Positions 5,804 through 6,504 of a stretch of DNA of 6,504 nucleotides are shown here, in pieces (the first letter of the stretch is position 1; each line of letters opens with the position of its first letter). The notes below the pieces were generated by a model, which was given only the letters and a program-made list of their open reading frames with translations, made no database searches and was not told the origin of the DNA. A program made the translations under genes and the position numbers. The stretch comes from Butyrivibrio sp. (GTDB lineage: Bacteria > Bacillota_A > Clostridia > Lachnospirales > Lachnospiraceae). Location: positions 1-6,504 of the forward strand of contig NZ_JAILQF010000147.1 of NCBI RefSeq assembly GCF_024699075.1, in the 5' to 3' direction.

Positions 5804-6283
5804 ATGGAATTTACAATGGATATCTTTAAGCAGTTTGATAAGAAGTGGGCGCTTCTTACTGCCGGAGATGAGAAGAGCTTTAACACAATGACAATAAGCT
5901 GGGGAGGCCTTGGAACGATCTGGAATAAGCCGGTTGCTACTGTATATGTAAGACAGTCAAGATATACTCATAAATTCATGGATGAAAATGAATACTTCAC
6001 AGTTAGCTTCTATCCTGAAGAGTACAAGAAGGAGCTTGGCATATTGGGCTCTAAATCAGGAAGAGACATGGACAAGATGACAGCATCAGGTCTTACGTCT
6101 GTAAAAGCGGGAGAGTCCATGTCATTTAAGGAAGCTGAAGTTACACTTGTATGTAAGAAGCTGTTCAAACAGTCTCTTCTAACTGAGAATATGCCAAAAG
6201 ATGTGGCAGATACAATGTATGCAGATAATGATATTCATGACATGTATATTGGAGAAGTAGTTGAGATTGTGAAGAACAGATGA
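5804..6283 (+). CDS. Flavin reductase-family protein (FMN-binding split barrel)
   Basis: The 159-residue protein matches the flavin reductase-like, FMN-binding split-barrel family common in Clostridia. Members bind FMN and use NAD(P)H to reduce flavin or a partner protein in the cytosol; the exact substrate is not predictable. Visible marks are FDKKWALLTAGD (11-22), NTMTISWGGLGTIWNKPVA (27-45), which forms much of the flavin site, VRQSRYTHKFM (49-59) and YFTVSF (64-69). Length is normal for the short single-domain form and there is no extra domain or iron-binding rubredoxin tail. The ATG start is chosen because AAAGGAGGG (5788-5796) lies 7 bases upstream; a second in-frame ATG follows four codons later but is poorly spaced. 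The gene is 108 bases beyond the esterase, so a shared transcript is possible but not shown. A strong hairpin at 6324-6360 follows its stop by 40 bases. Confidence 0.88.
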   Translation: MEFTMDIFKQFDKKWALLTAGDEKSFNTMTISWGGLGTIWNKPVATVYVRQSRYTHKFMDENEYFTVSFYPEEYKKELGILGSKSGRDMDKMTASGLTSVKAGESMSFKEAEVTLVCKKLFKQSLLTENMPKDVADTMYADNDIHDMYIGEVVEIVKNR

Positions 6284-6323
6284 TGCTGTAATCTTTGAGG
6301 TATTTTAGGAATTTTTATAAAAT

Positions 6324-6360
6324 GGGCAGTTAATACAAGGAAAACCTTTATTAACTGCCC
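6324..6360. terminator. Strong hairpin in the convergent gap, probable bidirectional terminator
   Basis: GGGCAGTTAATA (6324-6335) pairs perfectly with TATTAACTGCCC (6349-6360). After a bulged C the stem continues as AAGG/CCTT (6337-6340, 6345-6348) around an AAAA loop, giving 16 bp in all. On the plus strand no U-run follows. On the minus strand the hairpin is followed by ATTTTATAAAAATT, a better tail, so it may serve mainly the minus-strand gene ending at 6434 and also block read-through from the flavin reductase gene. Confidence 0.65.
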
Positions 6361-6374
6361 AAGGTAATCAAATC

Positions 6375-6410
6375 GCAAGGAAGGTAGCGCATTATAATGT
6401 GCGAAGTTTG
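6375..6410 (+). repeat. Two-part repeat, copy 2 (GCAAGGA ... GTGCGAAGTTTG)
   Basis: GCAAGGA (6375-6381) and GTGCGAAGTTTG (6399-6410) are 17 bases apart and match the pair at 1147-1183. The spacer includes GCGCATTA/TAATGTGC (6387-6402), an inverted repeat with one G-U-type mismatch, absent in that form from copy 1. This copy lies between convergent gene ends, so a promoter role is unlikely for both copies. A dispersed intergenic repeat fits better. Confidence 0.35.
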
Positions 6411-6433
6411 AGTATATATTTATTTAATGTATA

Positions 6434-6504
6434 CTATTCCAATTCGGCACTATATGCCTTTAATGTTTTTTCATCAAAGCAGACCCATTCAATAAGATCG
6501 AATG
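6434..6504 (-). CDS. C-terminal end of an unidentified protein (partial)
   Basis: The minus strand is open from the window edge to a TAG at 6434-6436, giving 22 residues: FDLIEWVCFDE, then KTLKAYSAELE. The composition looks like real coding sequence, the other two minus frames stop within the same stretch, and the strong hairpin at 6324-6360 lies 73 bases past its stop. The family cannot be named from this fragment. The gene runs off the right edge. Confidence 0.5.
   Translation of the reverse strand, partial: FDLIEWVCFDEKTLKAYSAELE

Noticed and set aside
6387..6410. TATAAT at 6393-6398 as a plus-strand promoter
   Set aside because: No -35 box at a usable distance (AAATCG at 17 bases), and the site faces the 3' end of a minus-strand gene.

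Overview
The window reads as ordinary chromosome of a low-GC Gram-positive anaerobe, most likely a Butyrivibrio- or Lachnospiraceae-like member of the Clostridia. This is an inference from the AT-rich sequence with many AGA/ATA codons, strong AGGAGG-type ribosome binding sites, a TTG start, and the gene mix (membrane diguanylate cyclase, SfsA, CE15-like esterase, clostridial-type flavin reductase). No phage, IS element, CRISPR array, tRNA or rRNA was seen.

Layout. Positions 59-1030 (minus) hold a family 2 glycosyltransferase. A 248-base divergent intergenic region follows, with promoters in both directions, a perfect 19-nt inverted repeat and one copy of a sequence pair that recurs near the right end. 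Positions 1279-2373 (plus) encode a six-helix membrane diguanylate cyclase with intact GGEEF and I-site. Positions 2482-3162 encode SfsA, starting at TTG. Positions 3399-4577 encode a CPA-type cation/proton antiporter, 4601-5695 a CE15 (glucuronoyl esterase)-like hydrolase without a signal peptide, and 5804-6283 a flavin reductase-family protein. A strong hairpin follows, and the right edge carries the last 22 codons of an unidentified minus-strand gene (6434-6504).

The most interesting element is in the 236-base gap between sfsA and the antiporter. Bases 3280-3340 fold by eye into the fluoride (crcB-motif) riboswitch aptamer: P1, a loop whose GAGGU pairs with ACUUC as a pseudoknot, the conserved AAAC-y-GC and UGAUG segments, and P3. 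It carries an extra hairpin arm between P1 and P3. A terminator hairpin (3326-3374, U-run to 3376) reuses the 3' half of the aptamer, so the two folds exclude each other. This is the layout of a fluoride-ON transcriptional switch. It lies just upstream of the antiporter's ribosome binding site, which suggests the antiporter works in fluoride or ion/pH stress. The esterase gene begins 23 bases after the antiporter stop with no convincing terminator between, so it may fall under the same switch; that link is an inference.
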